A stretch of DNA of 64,000 nt from CAIKZZ01 sp035524495 (GTDB lineage: Bacteria; Pseudomonadota; Gammaproteobacteria; Steroidobacterales; Steroidobacteraceae): the NCBI GenBank assembly GCA_035524495.1, contig DATKOR010000033.1, forward strand, positions 1 to 64,000, written 5' to 3'. Below are positions 22,618-30,781 of this stretch, piece after piece. The position numbers and the translations under genes are program-made. The notes under the pieces are model-generated. The model worked only from the letters and a program-made list of their open reading frames with translations, was not told where the DNA came from and searched no databases. The first letter of the stretch is position 1, and every line of letters starts with the position of its first letter.

Positions 22618-23298
22618 ATGAAACCCAAGTCCCACGCGGCGCGGCATTCGCACAAGTCGCAAAGCGCTAAACCGAAGTCCGTGGCAGGGGCCCCACCGAC
22701 GGCGCTCTCGCAGCAGGTGCTGCGCACCGACGTCGCCGGCATGCCGCTCGAGTGGATCGACTACAAGGAGGCGGTGCGCCTCTACCACACCGGCCAGATC
22801 GCCTACGCCTGCGGCTCGCTGATCTTCAGCCTGCGCGGCGGCACCAACGCGCGCACCGGCGCGCGCACGATCGTCGACGTGAGCTCGATCGTCGCGACGA
22901 TCGGACACTCGTACAACCCGGGCACGCTGCGCAGCGACTACGTGCCGCCGCTCAACAACGAGACGCTGTTCAAGCGCGACGGCTACCTGTGCATGTACTG
23001 CGGGCTGCGCTTCCCGACCTCGCAGCTGTCGCGCGACCACATCCGCCCGTTCTGCCGCGGCGGCGAGGACCTGTGGACCAACGTCGTGACCGCCTGCCGG
23101 CGCTGCAACAACGCCAAGGCCTCGCGCACGCCCGAGGAGGCGGGGCTGCAGCTCCTCGCGGTGCCGTTCACGCCGACCTACGCCGAGTACATCTACTTGA
23201 AGGGCCGGCGCGTGCTCGCCGACCAGATGGAGTACCTGCTCGCGCACTTCCCGCGCTCGAGCCCGCTGCACACGCGCCTGCGGACCTGGCGTCACTGA
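22618..23298 (+). CDS. HNH endonuclease
   Basis: From ATG 22618 this is 226 residues. A Lys/His/Ser-rich start is followed by a domain with RGGTNARTGARTIVDVSSIV. The HNH module then has CMYCGLRF (first zinc CxxC), SRDHIRPFCRGGEDLWTNVV (DH and N) and ACRRCNNAKASRTPEE (second CxxC). Solitary HNH proteins of this type are widespread and have no defined target. The promoter region (22483-22617) is AT-richer than its surroundings and is shared divergently with pntAA. A GTG at 22561 is an alternative start. Confidence 0.87.
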   Translation: MKPKSHAARHSHKSQSAKPKSVAGAPPTALSQQVLRTDVAGMPLEWIDYKEAVRLYHTGQIAYACGSLIFSLRGGTNARTGARTIVDVSSIVATIGHSYNPGTLRSDYVPPLNNETLFKRDGYLCMYCGLRFPTSQLSRDHIRPFCRGGEDLWTNVVTACRRCNNAKASRTPEEAGLQLLAVPFTPTYAEYIYLKGRRVLADQMEYLLAHFPRSSPLHTRLRTWRH

Positions 23299-23302
23299 CG
23301 CG

Positions 23303-24199
23303 ATGCCGGCGCTCCATCTCGTCGACGCCAGCTTCTTCATCTTTCGCGCCTACTACTCGGTCCCCGAGCACATGACCGACGGCGACGGCCGGCCGGTCAA
23401 CGCGCTGTATGGCTTCGCGCGCTTCCTGTCGGACCTGCTCGAGCGCGAGCGGCCGGAGTTCCTCGCGGTCGCGTTCGACGAGAGCCTCGCGGGCTCGTTC
23501 CGCAACCGGATCTTCCCCGCCTACAAGGCCAACCGCGAGCCCGCGCCGCCCGGCCTCAAGGAGCAGTTCGCGCGCTGCCGCGAGCTCTGCCGCCACCTCG
23601 GGCTCGCCGAGTTCGGCTCCGCCGAGTACGAGGCCGACGACATCATCGGCACGCTCGCGACGCGCATGCGCCGGCAGGGCTTTCGCGCGACGCTCGTGAC
23701 CCGTGACAAGGACCTCGCACAGCTGATCCGTGAGGGCGACGAGTTCTGGGACTACATGGGCGAGGAGCGCTTCGGCTACGCCGACATCCCCGAGCGCTTC
23801 GGCGTGCACCCGGAGCGGATCGCCGACTTCCTCGCGCTGACCGGCGACCCCGTCGACAACATCCCCGGGGTCCCGGGCGTCGGGCGCAAGACCGCGGCCG
23901 CGCTCCTCGCCGAGTTCGAGTCGCTCGAGGCGCTCTACGCGGACCTGCCGCGGGTCACGACGCTCGCGATCCGCGGCGCCGCCTCGGTCGCCGCCAAGCT
24001 CGAGGCGCACCGCGAGGCCGCCTACCTCGCGCGCGAGCTCACGCGCATCGCCTGCGACATGCCGCTCGAGGCGAGCGCGGCGACGCTCAGGCGCGGGGCG
24101 CCCGACCTCGACGCGCTCGGCGCGTTCTACGATCGCGCCGGCTTCGGCCCGATGCTGCGCCGGCAGGCCGAGCGGATCGCGGCGCGCGCCGCCGCGTGA
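23303..24199 (+). CDS. 5'-3' exonuclease (Pol I N-domain-like/ExoIX)
   Basis: A 298-residue FEN-family nuclease. LHLVDASFFIFRAYYSVP is followed by AVAFDESLAGSFRNRIFPAYKANR, EYEADDIIGTLATR (metal-binding acidic set) and TRDKDLAQL. The helix-hairpin-helix GDPVDNIPGVPGVGRKTAAALL comes next. It would remove RNA primers or flaps in DNA repair. It starts four bases after the HNH gene and overlaps the following kinase gene by four bases, so the three are probably one operon. Confidence 0.92.
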   Translation: MPALHLVDASFFIFRAYYSVPEHMTDGDGRPVNALYGFARFLSDLLERERPEFLAVAFDESLAGSFRNRIFPAYKANREPAPPGLKEQFARCRELCRHLGLAEFGSAEYEADDIIGTLATRMRRQGFRATLVTRDKDLAQLIREGDEFWDYMGEERFGYADIPERFGVHPERIADFLALTGDPVDNIPGVPGVGRKTAAALLAEFESLEALYADLPRVTTLAIRGAASVAAKLEAHREAAYLARELTRIACDMPLEASAATLRRGAPDLDALGAFYDRAGFGPMLRRQAERIAARAAA

Positions 24200-25068
24200 C
24201 CCCCGTCGCCGAGGCGCTCGCGGCGACGCTCGGGCTGCCGGTCGTCCCGGCGGGGCGCGTGGGCGGCGGCTCGATCCACGGCGGCCGGCGCTTCGAGAGC
24301 GCGCGCGGGCCGCTCTTCGTCAAGATCGCGAGCATCGAGGAAGCGCCGCTGCTCGCCGCGGAGGCCGACGGACTCGCGGCGCTCGCCGCGACCGGCACGG
24401 TCCGCGTGCCGGCGGTTCTCGACCGCGGCGTGGCGGGCCCTCACGCGTACCTCGCGCTCGAGTGGCTCGGGCTCGAGGCGCCGGGCGCTAAGTCCGAGGC
24501 CGCGCTCGGGGTCGGGCTCGCGGCGCTCCATCGCCACACGGCGCCGCGCTTCGGATTTGCCTCCGACAACTTCATCGGCCGCACGCCGCAGGCGAATGCC
24601 TGGTGCGAGGATCCCGTCGAGTTCCTCGCGAGCCGAAGGCTGGGGCCGCAGCTCGCGCTCGCCGCGCGCCGCGGCCACGCCGGCCCGCTCACCGAGCGCG
24701 GCGCACGGCTCCTCGAGCAGCTGCCGGCGTTCTTTCGCGACTACCGCCCGGTCGCCTCGCTGCTGCACGGGGACCTGTGGGGCGGGAACCACGCGGCGCT
24801 CGCCGGCGGCACGCCCGTGATCTACGACCCGGCGGTCTACTACGGAGATCGCGAGGCGGAGCTCGCGATGACGCGGCTCTTCGGGGGATTCTCGGCCCGG
24901 TTCCACGCGGCCTACGCCGATGCCTGGCCGCTCGATGCCGGTGCGCGCGCGCGCACCGGGCTGCACGAGCTCTACCACCTGCTCAACCACCTGAACCTGT
25001 TCGGCGGCGGCTACGCCGCGCCGGCGCTCGAGCGGATCGAGCGGCTGACCGCCGAGCTCCGGCGCTAG
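24196..25068 (+). CDS. Fructosamine kinase-family protein
   Basis: A 290-residue protein with the fructosamine-3-kinase/aminoglycoside-phosphotransferase-like pattern: PLFVKIASIEEAPLLAAEADGL (ATP Lys), YLALEWLGLE hinge, FGFASDNFIGRTPQ, SLLHGDLWGGN (catalytic Asp) and VIYDPAVYYGDREAELAMT (metal Asp). It likely phosphorylates ketoamine-modified protein or small-molecule substrates, a deglycation repair role. Its stop overlaps that of the converging CoA-transferase gene on CTAG. Confidence 0.9.
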   Translation: MTPVAEALAATLGLPVVPAGRVGGGSIHGGRRFESARGPLFVKIASIEEAPLLAAEADGLAALAATGTVRVPAVLDRGVAGPHAYLALEWLGLEAPGAKSEAALGVGLAALHRHTAPRFGFASDNFIGRTPQANAWCEDPVEFLASRRLGPQLALAARRGHAGPLTERGARLLEQLPAFFRDYRPVASLLHGDLWGGNHAALAGGTPVIYDPAVYYGDREAELAMTRLFGGFSARFHAAYADAWPLDAGARARTGLHELYHLLNHLNLFGGGYAAPALERIERLTAELRR

Positions 25069-27230
25069 CCGCCCTCGAGCACGGCGCGCACCGCGTTCGC
25101 CACGAGGCGCGCCTCGAGCCGGTCCCGGAACCTGGCCGGCCGGTCGAGGTCGAGGCGCGCGAGGAACGGGCGGATCTGCGCCGAGTCGAGCGGCGCGAAG
25201 GCCGCGGCCGCGATCGCCGCGGCGCGCCCGGCGAGCGTCGCCCCCTGCGCCTTCAGGCGCTCGAGGGCGCGCGCGAGCACGATCTCCTCGGCCGTGAAGT
25301 CGGTGCCGAACGGGAACGGCGAGAACAGGCCCTCGCCGCGCAGCGACCGCAGCGCCTCGGCGATCCGCGCCGGCGTGTTGGCGCGCGCCGCGTCCGGGAT
25401 CCGGTAGCCCTTCTCGATCTTGCCGGCGCGCTGCGCCTCGGCGAGGAGCGCGTCCTGGAAGCGCGCGTCGGTGATCGCAAGGAGCGCGGCGATGCAGTCG
25501 CGGTCGCTGTGCCCGCGCAGGAGCGCAATGCCGTACTCCGTGACGACGACGTCCCGCAGGTGCCTGGGGATCGTCGTGTGCCCGTAGCTCCACAGGACGT
25601 TCGAGGCGGTGCGGCCGTTCTTGGTGTAGGTCGAGCGCACCAGCAGCACCGAGTGCGCCTCGGGGAGCGCGTGCGCCATCGCGACGAAGTTGTACTGGCC
25701 GCCGACGCCGCTGACGACCTGGCCGTTGCCGAGCCCGTCCGAGGTCGCGGCGCCGAGCGCGTTCACCAGCATCGTCGTGTTGATGAAGCGCGCGTGGCGG
25801 CGCTGGGCGACCTTGAGCGCATAGTCGGGGCCGAGCAGGTCGTTGGTGTAGCTGATGCGCGTCATGTCGAAGCGCGCCCGGTCGTCCTCGGCGAGGCTGG
25901 CGAGCGCGCCGTAGAAGCCGCGCGGCCCCAGGAAGAAGCCGGCGTGCAGCACGACGCCGCCGTCGAGCCGGCGCGCGAGGCAAGTCGCGAGCGCCGCGCG
26001 TGCCTCGGGAAGGTCGAGGCGCGCCGCGAGCCGCCGGCCCTCGGGCGAGACGATCGTCTCCGGCGCCTCGAAGCGCGTGCCGGGCGCGAACAGCCCCGCC
26101 TTGTCGAGCGCAGCGAAGTCCCGCTCGCCGATGATCCGCAGGCCCGCGCGCGCGAGCGCGACCAGCGTCTCGAGGTCCGGCCGCTCGCTGACCTCGCCCG
26201 AGTCGAGCAGGCGCTGCAGTATCGCGTGCGGGTAGACGCGCCGCGACAGGATGCCGCTGCGGTAGAGGTCGAGGAAGCCGTCGACGAACATCTCGGTGCA
26301 GCCGTAGAGGCCGCGCTCGAACGGCGCCGTCCCGCCGAGCGCCTCGATCGCGGCGTCGAAGCGCGGCGAGGTTCCCACCGCCGCGAGCGCGCGCCGGAAC
26401 GCGGCGTTGTGCTGCTGGCGCAGCTGCAGCGCGTAGACGCAGGCGTCGCCGAGCTCGCCGATGCCGAGCTGCAGCGTGCCGCCGTCGCGCACCAGCGCCG
26501 TGGCATTGAGCCCGATCGCGTGCTCGGCGTCCTTGATCGGCAGGTTCGGCGCCGCGAACGGGTCGTAGTCGTAGCGCGGGTGGTCGACGATGAAGTCGCA
26601 GCGCGCCTCGTCGATGCGCGCGTCCCCGGTCATGAACGGCATGCGGCGATTGATCGCGCCGATGTAGACGTAGTCGCGGCCGCGGGCGCGGGCCGCATCG
26701 AGCTCTGCGAGCAGGTCGTAGGTGAGGTCGGAGTTGGAGCTCAAGGAGAGCTCGTCGCGCCCGGCGACGGTGCGCGTCGCGAGCTGCTGCGCGAACACGT
26801 TGACGCCGAGCGCGAGCGCCTCGTGGACGACGTGGGTGTAGTTGATCGAGACGTAGGACTGCTGGATGGCGTCGACGTTGAGCCAGGCGCCCGCCTGCAC
26901 GTAGAACTCGCGCACCTCGACGTTCGGCGGCAGCCGGCCGAGGTGCGCGGCGCGCACGTACTCGAGGTCGGGGTAGTCGCCGAACACCCGCGCGACGAAG
27001 GGGTCGAGGAAGCGCCGCTCGAGCTCGCTGTGGGCAGTCGGGCGGTTCAGCGAGAGCGCCGTCAGGATCGTGAGCTTGAGGCCGGGATCGCGGCCGGCGC
27101 GGCGGTAGAACTCGTTGAGGAGCAGGTTGGGCTTGCCGATCGCGAGCGGGGCCGCGATGACGATCCTCTGCCCGAGGCGCCGCAGCGTCGCCTCGACGCA
27201 CTCGCCGACGTCGTCGAAGCGCTCGGTCAT
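25065..27230 (-). CDS. Large acetyl-CoA hydrolase/transferase-family protein
   Basis: A 721-residue protein. The C-terminal two thirds show the CoA-transferase class I pattern: IGELGDACVYAL, SGVGGQYNFVAMAHAL, and VVTEYGIALLRGHSDRD near residue 560. The N-terminal 200 residues (GKPNLLLNEFYRRAG, YVRAAHLGRLPPNVE, FAQQLATRTVAGR) form the other half-domain. It is longer than the common 430-640-residue members because of an inserted middle segment. It would move CoA between acyl groups; the acid substrate is not known. It begins in an ATGA overlap with a nucleosidase-like gene. Confidence 0.83.
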   Translation of the reverse strand: MTERFDDVGECVEATLRRLGQRIVIAAPLAIGKPNLLLNEFYRRAGRDPGLKLTILTALSLNRPTAHSELERRFLDPFVARVFGDYPDLEYVRAAHLGRLPPNVEVREFYVQAGAWLNVDAIQQSYVSINYTHVVHEALALGVNVFAQQLATRTVAGRDELSLSSNSDLTYDLLAELDAARARGRDYVYIGAINRRMPFMTGDARIDEARCDFIVDHPRYDYDPFAAPNLPIKDAEHAIGLNATALVRDGGTLQLGIGELGDACVYALQLRQQHNAAFRRALAAVGTSPRFDAAIEALGGTAPFERGLYGCTEMFVDGFLDLYRSGILSRRVYPHAILQRLLDSGEVSERPDLETLVALARAGLRIIGERDFAALDKAGLFAPGTRFEAPETIVSPEGRRLAARLDLPEARAALATCLARRLDGGVVLHAGFFLGPRGFYGALASLAEDDRARFDMTRISYTNDLLGPDYALKVAQRRHARFINTTMLVNALGAATSDGLGNGQVVSGVGGQYNFVAMAHALPEAHSVLLVRSTYTKNGRTASNVLWSYGHTTIPRHLRDVVVTEYGIALLRGHSDRDCIAALLAITDARFQDALLAEAQRAGKIEKGYRIPDAARANTPARIAEALRSLRGEGLFSPFPFGTDFTAEEIVLARALERLKAQGATLAGRAAAIAAAAFAPLDSAQIRPFLARLDLDRPARFRDRLEARLVANAVRAVLEGG

Positions 27231-27811
27231 CCGGCGCCGACCAGGCGGTCGTAGAGCGCGCGGAACGCCGCCGCCGCGAGCGGCAGGTTCGCCGTCCAGT
27301 CCTCGTGCGCGCTGGCATCGCCGCCGTCGGTGACGAACTTCGCGGCCGCGAACTCGACGTGCTCGCGCCGGCACACCTTGGCGAGCGCGTAGCCCTCCAT
27401 GTCGACGACGTCGCAGGCGCCGACGTCGTGGCCGGAGACGAAGTGATCGGCGCTGCCGCAGGTCGCGGCGGGAAGCGAAGGGAAGCGCCGCGGCACCTCG
27501 AGCACCGCCGGCAGCGGGTCGAAGGGCGTCGTGCCGAGCGGTACGCCGAGCGGGCGCACGTCCATGTCGCGCTGTACGAAGCGGGTGCACTCGACGACCG
27601 TGTGCGGCGGCAGCGAGGGGCTGCCGGCGGTGCCGAAGGAGACGACGAGCGCGGGGCGGCGCGCCGCGAGCGCGCGCGTCAGCGCCCACGCCGCGTTAAT
27701 CTTGCCGATGCCGGTGTAGAGGACGGGCGCGGCGACCGCGGCGAAGGCCGGGCCGGCCTCCTCCCTGAGCGCGAACACGACGAGCACGTCTGCGGGGGCG
27801 ATCACTTGCAC
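27227..27811 (-). CDS. MTA/SAH nucleosidase-like phosphorylase-superfamily protein
   Basis: About 194 residues with the nucleoside phosphorylase fold: VLVVFALREEAGP at the start, LYTGIGKINAAWALTRAL, LVVSFGTAGSPSL, and the catalytic end DVVDMEGYALAKVCRREHVEFAAAKFVTDGGD. In MTA/SAH nucleosidases the last parts read DMEGAA and SDxAD; here the Glu of DMEG and an Asp near the end are kept. The likely reaction is adenine or other base removal. The start is uncertain (GTG 27811 or 27805; no clear ribosome site). Confidence 0.8.
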   Translation of the reverse strand: MQVIAPADVLVVFALREEAGPAFAAVAAPVLYTGIGKINAAWALTRALAARRPALVVSFGTAGSPSLPPHTVVECTRFVQRDMDVRPLGVPLGTTPFDPLPAVLEVPRRFPSLPAATCGSADHFVSGHDVGACDVVDMEGYALAKVCRREHVEFAAAKFVTDGGDASAHEDWTANLPLAAAAFRALYDRLVGAG

Positions 27812-27871
27812 GAGGGGCGCAGCGGTGGCGGGGAACGCGAGTCTAGCAGCGCGCGCGCGCGGCCCGCCGCG

Positions 27872-28534
27872 GTGCTCGCGGCGCTCGCGCTCGCGGCCTG
27901 CGGCCCGCACGGGGCGCCGCCGGCGCCCGAGCGCGTCGCACCCGTCGCCGGGCGCGGCGTCCACTACCGGATCGACGGCGCGGCCTCGGAGCTGAGGCTG
28001 CTCGCCTACCGCGCGGGCCCGCTCGCGCGCCTCGGGCACAACCACGTGATCCTCGCGCGCGGGATCGCGGGCGAGATGTGGGTGCCGGCGGACGAGGCGC
28101 AGGCGACGCTTGCGCTTCGCGTTCCCGTCGCCTCGTTGGTGATCGACGATGATGCGGCGCGCGCCGAGGAGGGCGAGGAGTTCGCGGTCCAGCCGAGCGA
28201 AGCCGACGTCGAGGGCACGCGCAGGAACCTGCTCGGCCCGGCCGTGCTCGACGCCGAGCACTTCCCCGAGATCCGCATCGACGGGGCGGCCGCCGGCACG
28301 CCCGCCGGGCTCGTCGCGCGCGTCGGGATCACGGTGCGCGAGCGGACGACGCCGCTCGAATTCCCGGTCGGGGTGACGCGCGAGGGCGGCGCGCTGACGC
28401 TCCGGGGCGGGGTCACGCTCTCGCAGGCGGCGCTCGGCCTGACGCCCTTCAGCGTCGCGCTCGGGGCGCTTCGGGTGCGCGACGACGTCGCGGTGCGTTT
28501 CCGGCTCGTCGCGCGGCCGGCGAGCGACCCGTGA
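27872..28534 (+). CDS. YceI-like lipoprotein
   Basis: The protein has a lipoprotein-like start (LAALALAACG, lipobox LAAC) and a YceI domain: VHYRIDGAASELRLLAYRAG, LARLGHNHVILARGIAGEM, LVIDDDAARAEEGEEF, then NLLGPAVLDAEHFPEIRI and LTPFSVALGALRVRDDVAVRF. YceI proteins are lipocalin-like carriers of isoprenoid lipids in the periplasm. GTG 27872 gives 220 residues but almost no positive n-region; TTG 27806 would add Arg residues while overlapping the divergent nucleosidase start. The start is therefore provisional. Confidence 0.8.
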   Translation: MLAALALAACGPHGAPPAPERVAPVAGRGVHYRIDGAASELRLLAYRAGPLARLGHNHVILARGIAGEMWVPADEAQATLALRVPVASLVIDDDAARAEEGEEFAVQPSEADVEGTRRNLLGPAVLDAEHFPEIRIDGAAAGTPAGLVARVGITVRERTTPLEFPVGVTREGGALTLRGGVTLSQAALGLTPFSVALGALRVRDDVAVRFRLVARPASDP

Positions 28535-28567
28535 ACCTGGAAAAACGCCGGCCCGACAGTGACTTAG

Positions 28568-28583
28568 GTACTGCGGTCAGTAC
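28568..28583. promoter_or_regulatory. Inverted repeat upstream of hemN
   Basis: GTACTG, the spacer CGGT, then CAGTAC lies 55 bases before the hemN start, in a 103-base AT-richer gap. It may be an operator. It does not match the FNR/Anr consensus (TTGAT-N4-ATCAA). Confidence 0.35.
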
Positions 28584-28637
28584 GGTTGGTAGTTTTCCGA
28601 GTACCGGGTCCCGTTACACGCTGGTTAGCATTCCCCA

Positions 28638-30050
28638 ATGACCTCCGGGGCGCCCCGCAACGAGACGATCTTCGACGCCGACCTCGTGCGTCGCTACGAC
28701 CGGCCGGGGCCGCGCTACACCTCCTACCCGACGGCGGTGCAGTTCCACACGGGCTTCGGTGCCGCCGACTACGAGGCGGCGGCGCGGGCCAGCAACCAGG
28801 GGACGCCGAAGCCGCTGTCGATCTACGTGCACGTGCCCTTCTGCGAGAGCCCGTGCTTCTACTGCGGCTGCAACAAGGTGATCACGCGCGACCACGGGCG
28901 CGCGCGGCCCTACCTCGAGCACCTCTACCGCGAGATCGAGCGCCAGAGCGCGCTGTTCGACCGTTCGCGGCGCGTCGACCAGCTGCATCTCGGCGGCGGC
29001 ACGCCGACGTTCCTGTCGGACGCGGAGCTCGCCGAGCTCCTCGCGAAGATCGGCGAGCACTTCACGCTGCGCACCGACCCCGACCGCGAATACTCGATCG
29101 AGATCGACCCGCGGACGGTGTCGGTCACGCGGCTCGACGAGCTGAAGCGCCTCGGCTTCAACCGGATCAGCCTCGGAGTCCAGGACTTCGACGCCGACGT
29201 GCAGGCGGCGGTCAACCGGATCCAGTCGCGCGAGGACACGCTCGCGCTCATCACGCGCGCGCGCGAGCTCGGCATCGAGTCGGTCAGCATCGACCTCATC
29301 TACGGCCTGCCGCGCCAGTCGCGCGGGAGCTTCGCGCGCACGCTCGAGACGGTGATCGCGGCGCGGCCGGACCGGATCGCGGCCTACAGCTACGCGCACC
29401 TGCCGCACCTGTTCAAGCCGCAGCGCCAGATCAAGGTCGCCGACCTCATCACGCCGGCCGAGAAGCTCGGGCTCCTCGGGCTCACGGTCGAGACGCTGAC
29501 CCAGGCCGGCTACGTCTACATCGGCATGGACCACTTCGCGCTCCCGACCGACGAGCTCGTGCGGGCGCAGGGCGACGGCACGCTGCAGCGCAACTTCCAG
29601 GGCTATTCGACGCGCGCCGAATGCGACCTCGTCGCGCTCGGCGTGAGCTCGATCTCGAAGGTCGGGGACACCTACGCGCAGAACTCGAAGACGCTGCCCG
29701 AGTACTACCGGCGCATCAACGAGGGTGGCCTCGCGATAGAGCGCGGCGTCGCGCTCGATGCGGAGGACCGGCTGCGCCGCGACGTGATCCAGCAGCTGAT
29801 GTGCGCGACGCGGCTCGAGTTCGCGCCGATCGAGGCGCGCCACGGGATCCGCTTCGAGGAGCACTTCGCCGACGAGCTCAAGCGCCTCGAGCCGCTCGCG
29901 GCCGACGGGCTCGTCGAGCGCGAGGGACGTGCGCTTCGGATCCTGCCGCGCGGGCGGCTGCTGATGCGCAACGTCGCAATGGTGTTCGACGCGCACCTGC
30001 CGAAGGTCGCGCCGGTCGCCGACCAGCCGCGCTTCTCGCGCGCGGTCTGA
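28638..30050 (+). CDS. hemN: Oxygen-independent coproporphyrinogen III dehydrogenase
   Basis: A 470-residue radical SAM enzyme. The cluster motif is C69-x3-C73-x2-C76-x-C78 (CESPCFYCGCNK), preceded by GPRYTSYPTAVQFH as in true HemN rather than HemW. LHLGGGTPTFLS, EIDPRTVSVTRLDELKRLGFNR and SIDLIYGLPRQS follow, then the C-terminal HemN domain with KVGDTYAQNSKTLPEYY. It makes protoporphyrinogen IX precursor without oxygen, implying growth at low oxygen. Confidence 0.96.
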   Translation: MTSGAPRNETIFDADLVRRYDRPGPRYTSYPTAVQFHTGFGAADYEAAARASNQGTPKPLSIYVHVPFCESPCFYCGCNKVITRDHGRARPYLEHLYREIERQSALFDRSRRVDQLHLGGGTPTFLSDAELAELLAKIGEHFTLRTDPDREYSIEIDPRTVSVTRLDELKRLGFNRISLGVQDFDADVQAAVNRIQSREDTLALITRARELGIESVSIDLIYGLPRQSRGSFARTLETVIAARPDRIAAYSYAHLPHLFKPQRQIKVADLITPAEKLGLLGLTVETLTQAGYVYIGMDHFALPTDELVRAQGDGTLQRNFQGYSTRAECDLVALGVSSISKVGDTYAQNSKTLPEYYRRINEGGLAIERGVALDAEDRLRRDVIQQLMCATRLEFAPIEARHGIRFEEHFADELKRLEPLAADGLVEREGRALRILPRGRLLMRNVAMVFDAHLPKVAPVADQPRFSRAV

Positions 30051-30053
30051 AGC

Positions 30054-30770
30054 TCACTCCGGCGGCGGCCCGACGAGCAGTTGCGTGCCTTCGGGCGCGA
30101 TGACCATCAGGTGCGTGTCGGGGTCGAGCGAGCGCGGGAGCGTGAGCTCGGGCTGGACCCCGATCTCGGTCAGCCGCTCGCGCAGCAGCGCCCCGTCCTC
30201 GACGCTGAACACGAGCGTCGGCCGCGACAGCTCGCGCGTCAGGTACAGACCGACGTCGAGCGTGTCGCTGGTGAGCGACAGGTGCGGCCACGGATCGTTG
30301 CTCTCGGCCGCCGTCACGAAGCCGAGCCGCTCCCAGTAGTTTCGCGCCTCGCCGAGATCCGCGACCGGGATCGCGAGCTCCTCGAACCAGCCGAGCCGGG
30401 AGGCCATCGCATGCTCGGGCGGCGAGAACGTGCGCGCCTCGACGAGGCGCATCTGCTGGCGGTCCGGCGTCGTGAAGAGCGCCTCGTTGAACGTGTCGTC
30501 GCCGACCCGCAGGCTGTCGAACTCGAGGCCTTCGGCCTCGAGGTTCGCGAGCTGGCGCGCGAGGTCGGGCAGCACGTAGGTGATGAGCGGCGCCGTGACG
30601 CCGCCCTCGTCGTGCAGGCCGATCACGATGCGCCCGTCCGTGACCACCGAGTAGCGGTGCGACCAGGCCTCGCCGACCTGCAGCGACGTGAACCCGAGGC
30701 GCTGGTAGAACTGCCAGGACTCGAGGATCCGCGGCGCCGGGAGCGACAATTCCAGGAAACGGCCAAGCAT
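30054..30770 (-). CDS. Two-domain VOC-family protein
   Basis: A 238-residue protein with two tandem glyoxalase-fold halves: FLELSLPAPRILESWQFYQRLGF and WFEELAIPVADLGEARNYWERLGF begin them, and GTQLLVGPPPE ends the second. The His and Glu metal ligands are poorly kept in both halves, so it may be a binding protein rather than an enzyme. From ATG 30770; it lies 11 bases after the MFS gene, probably in one transcript with it. Confidence 0.8.
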   Translation of the reverse strand: MLGRFLELSLPAPRILESWQFYQRLGFTSLQVGEAWSHRYSVVTDGRIVIGLHDEGGVTAPLITYVLPDLARQLANLEAEGLEFDSLRVGDDTFNEALFTTPDRQQMRLVEARTFSPPEHAMASRLGWFEELAIPVADLGEARNYWERLGFVTAAESNDPWPHLSLTSDTLDVGLYLTRELSRPTLVFSVEDGALLRERLTEIGVQPELTLPRSLDPDTHLMVIAPEGTQLLVGPPPE

Positions 30771-30781
30771 GGCCCCGCAGT

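Noticed and set aside
24127..27318. A minus-strand open frame of over 1000 codons overlapping the kinase and CoA-transferase genes
   Set aside because: It is a GC-driven shadow: Arg/Ala/Pro-rich, without motifs, and it covers genes with clear catalytic motifs in another frame.
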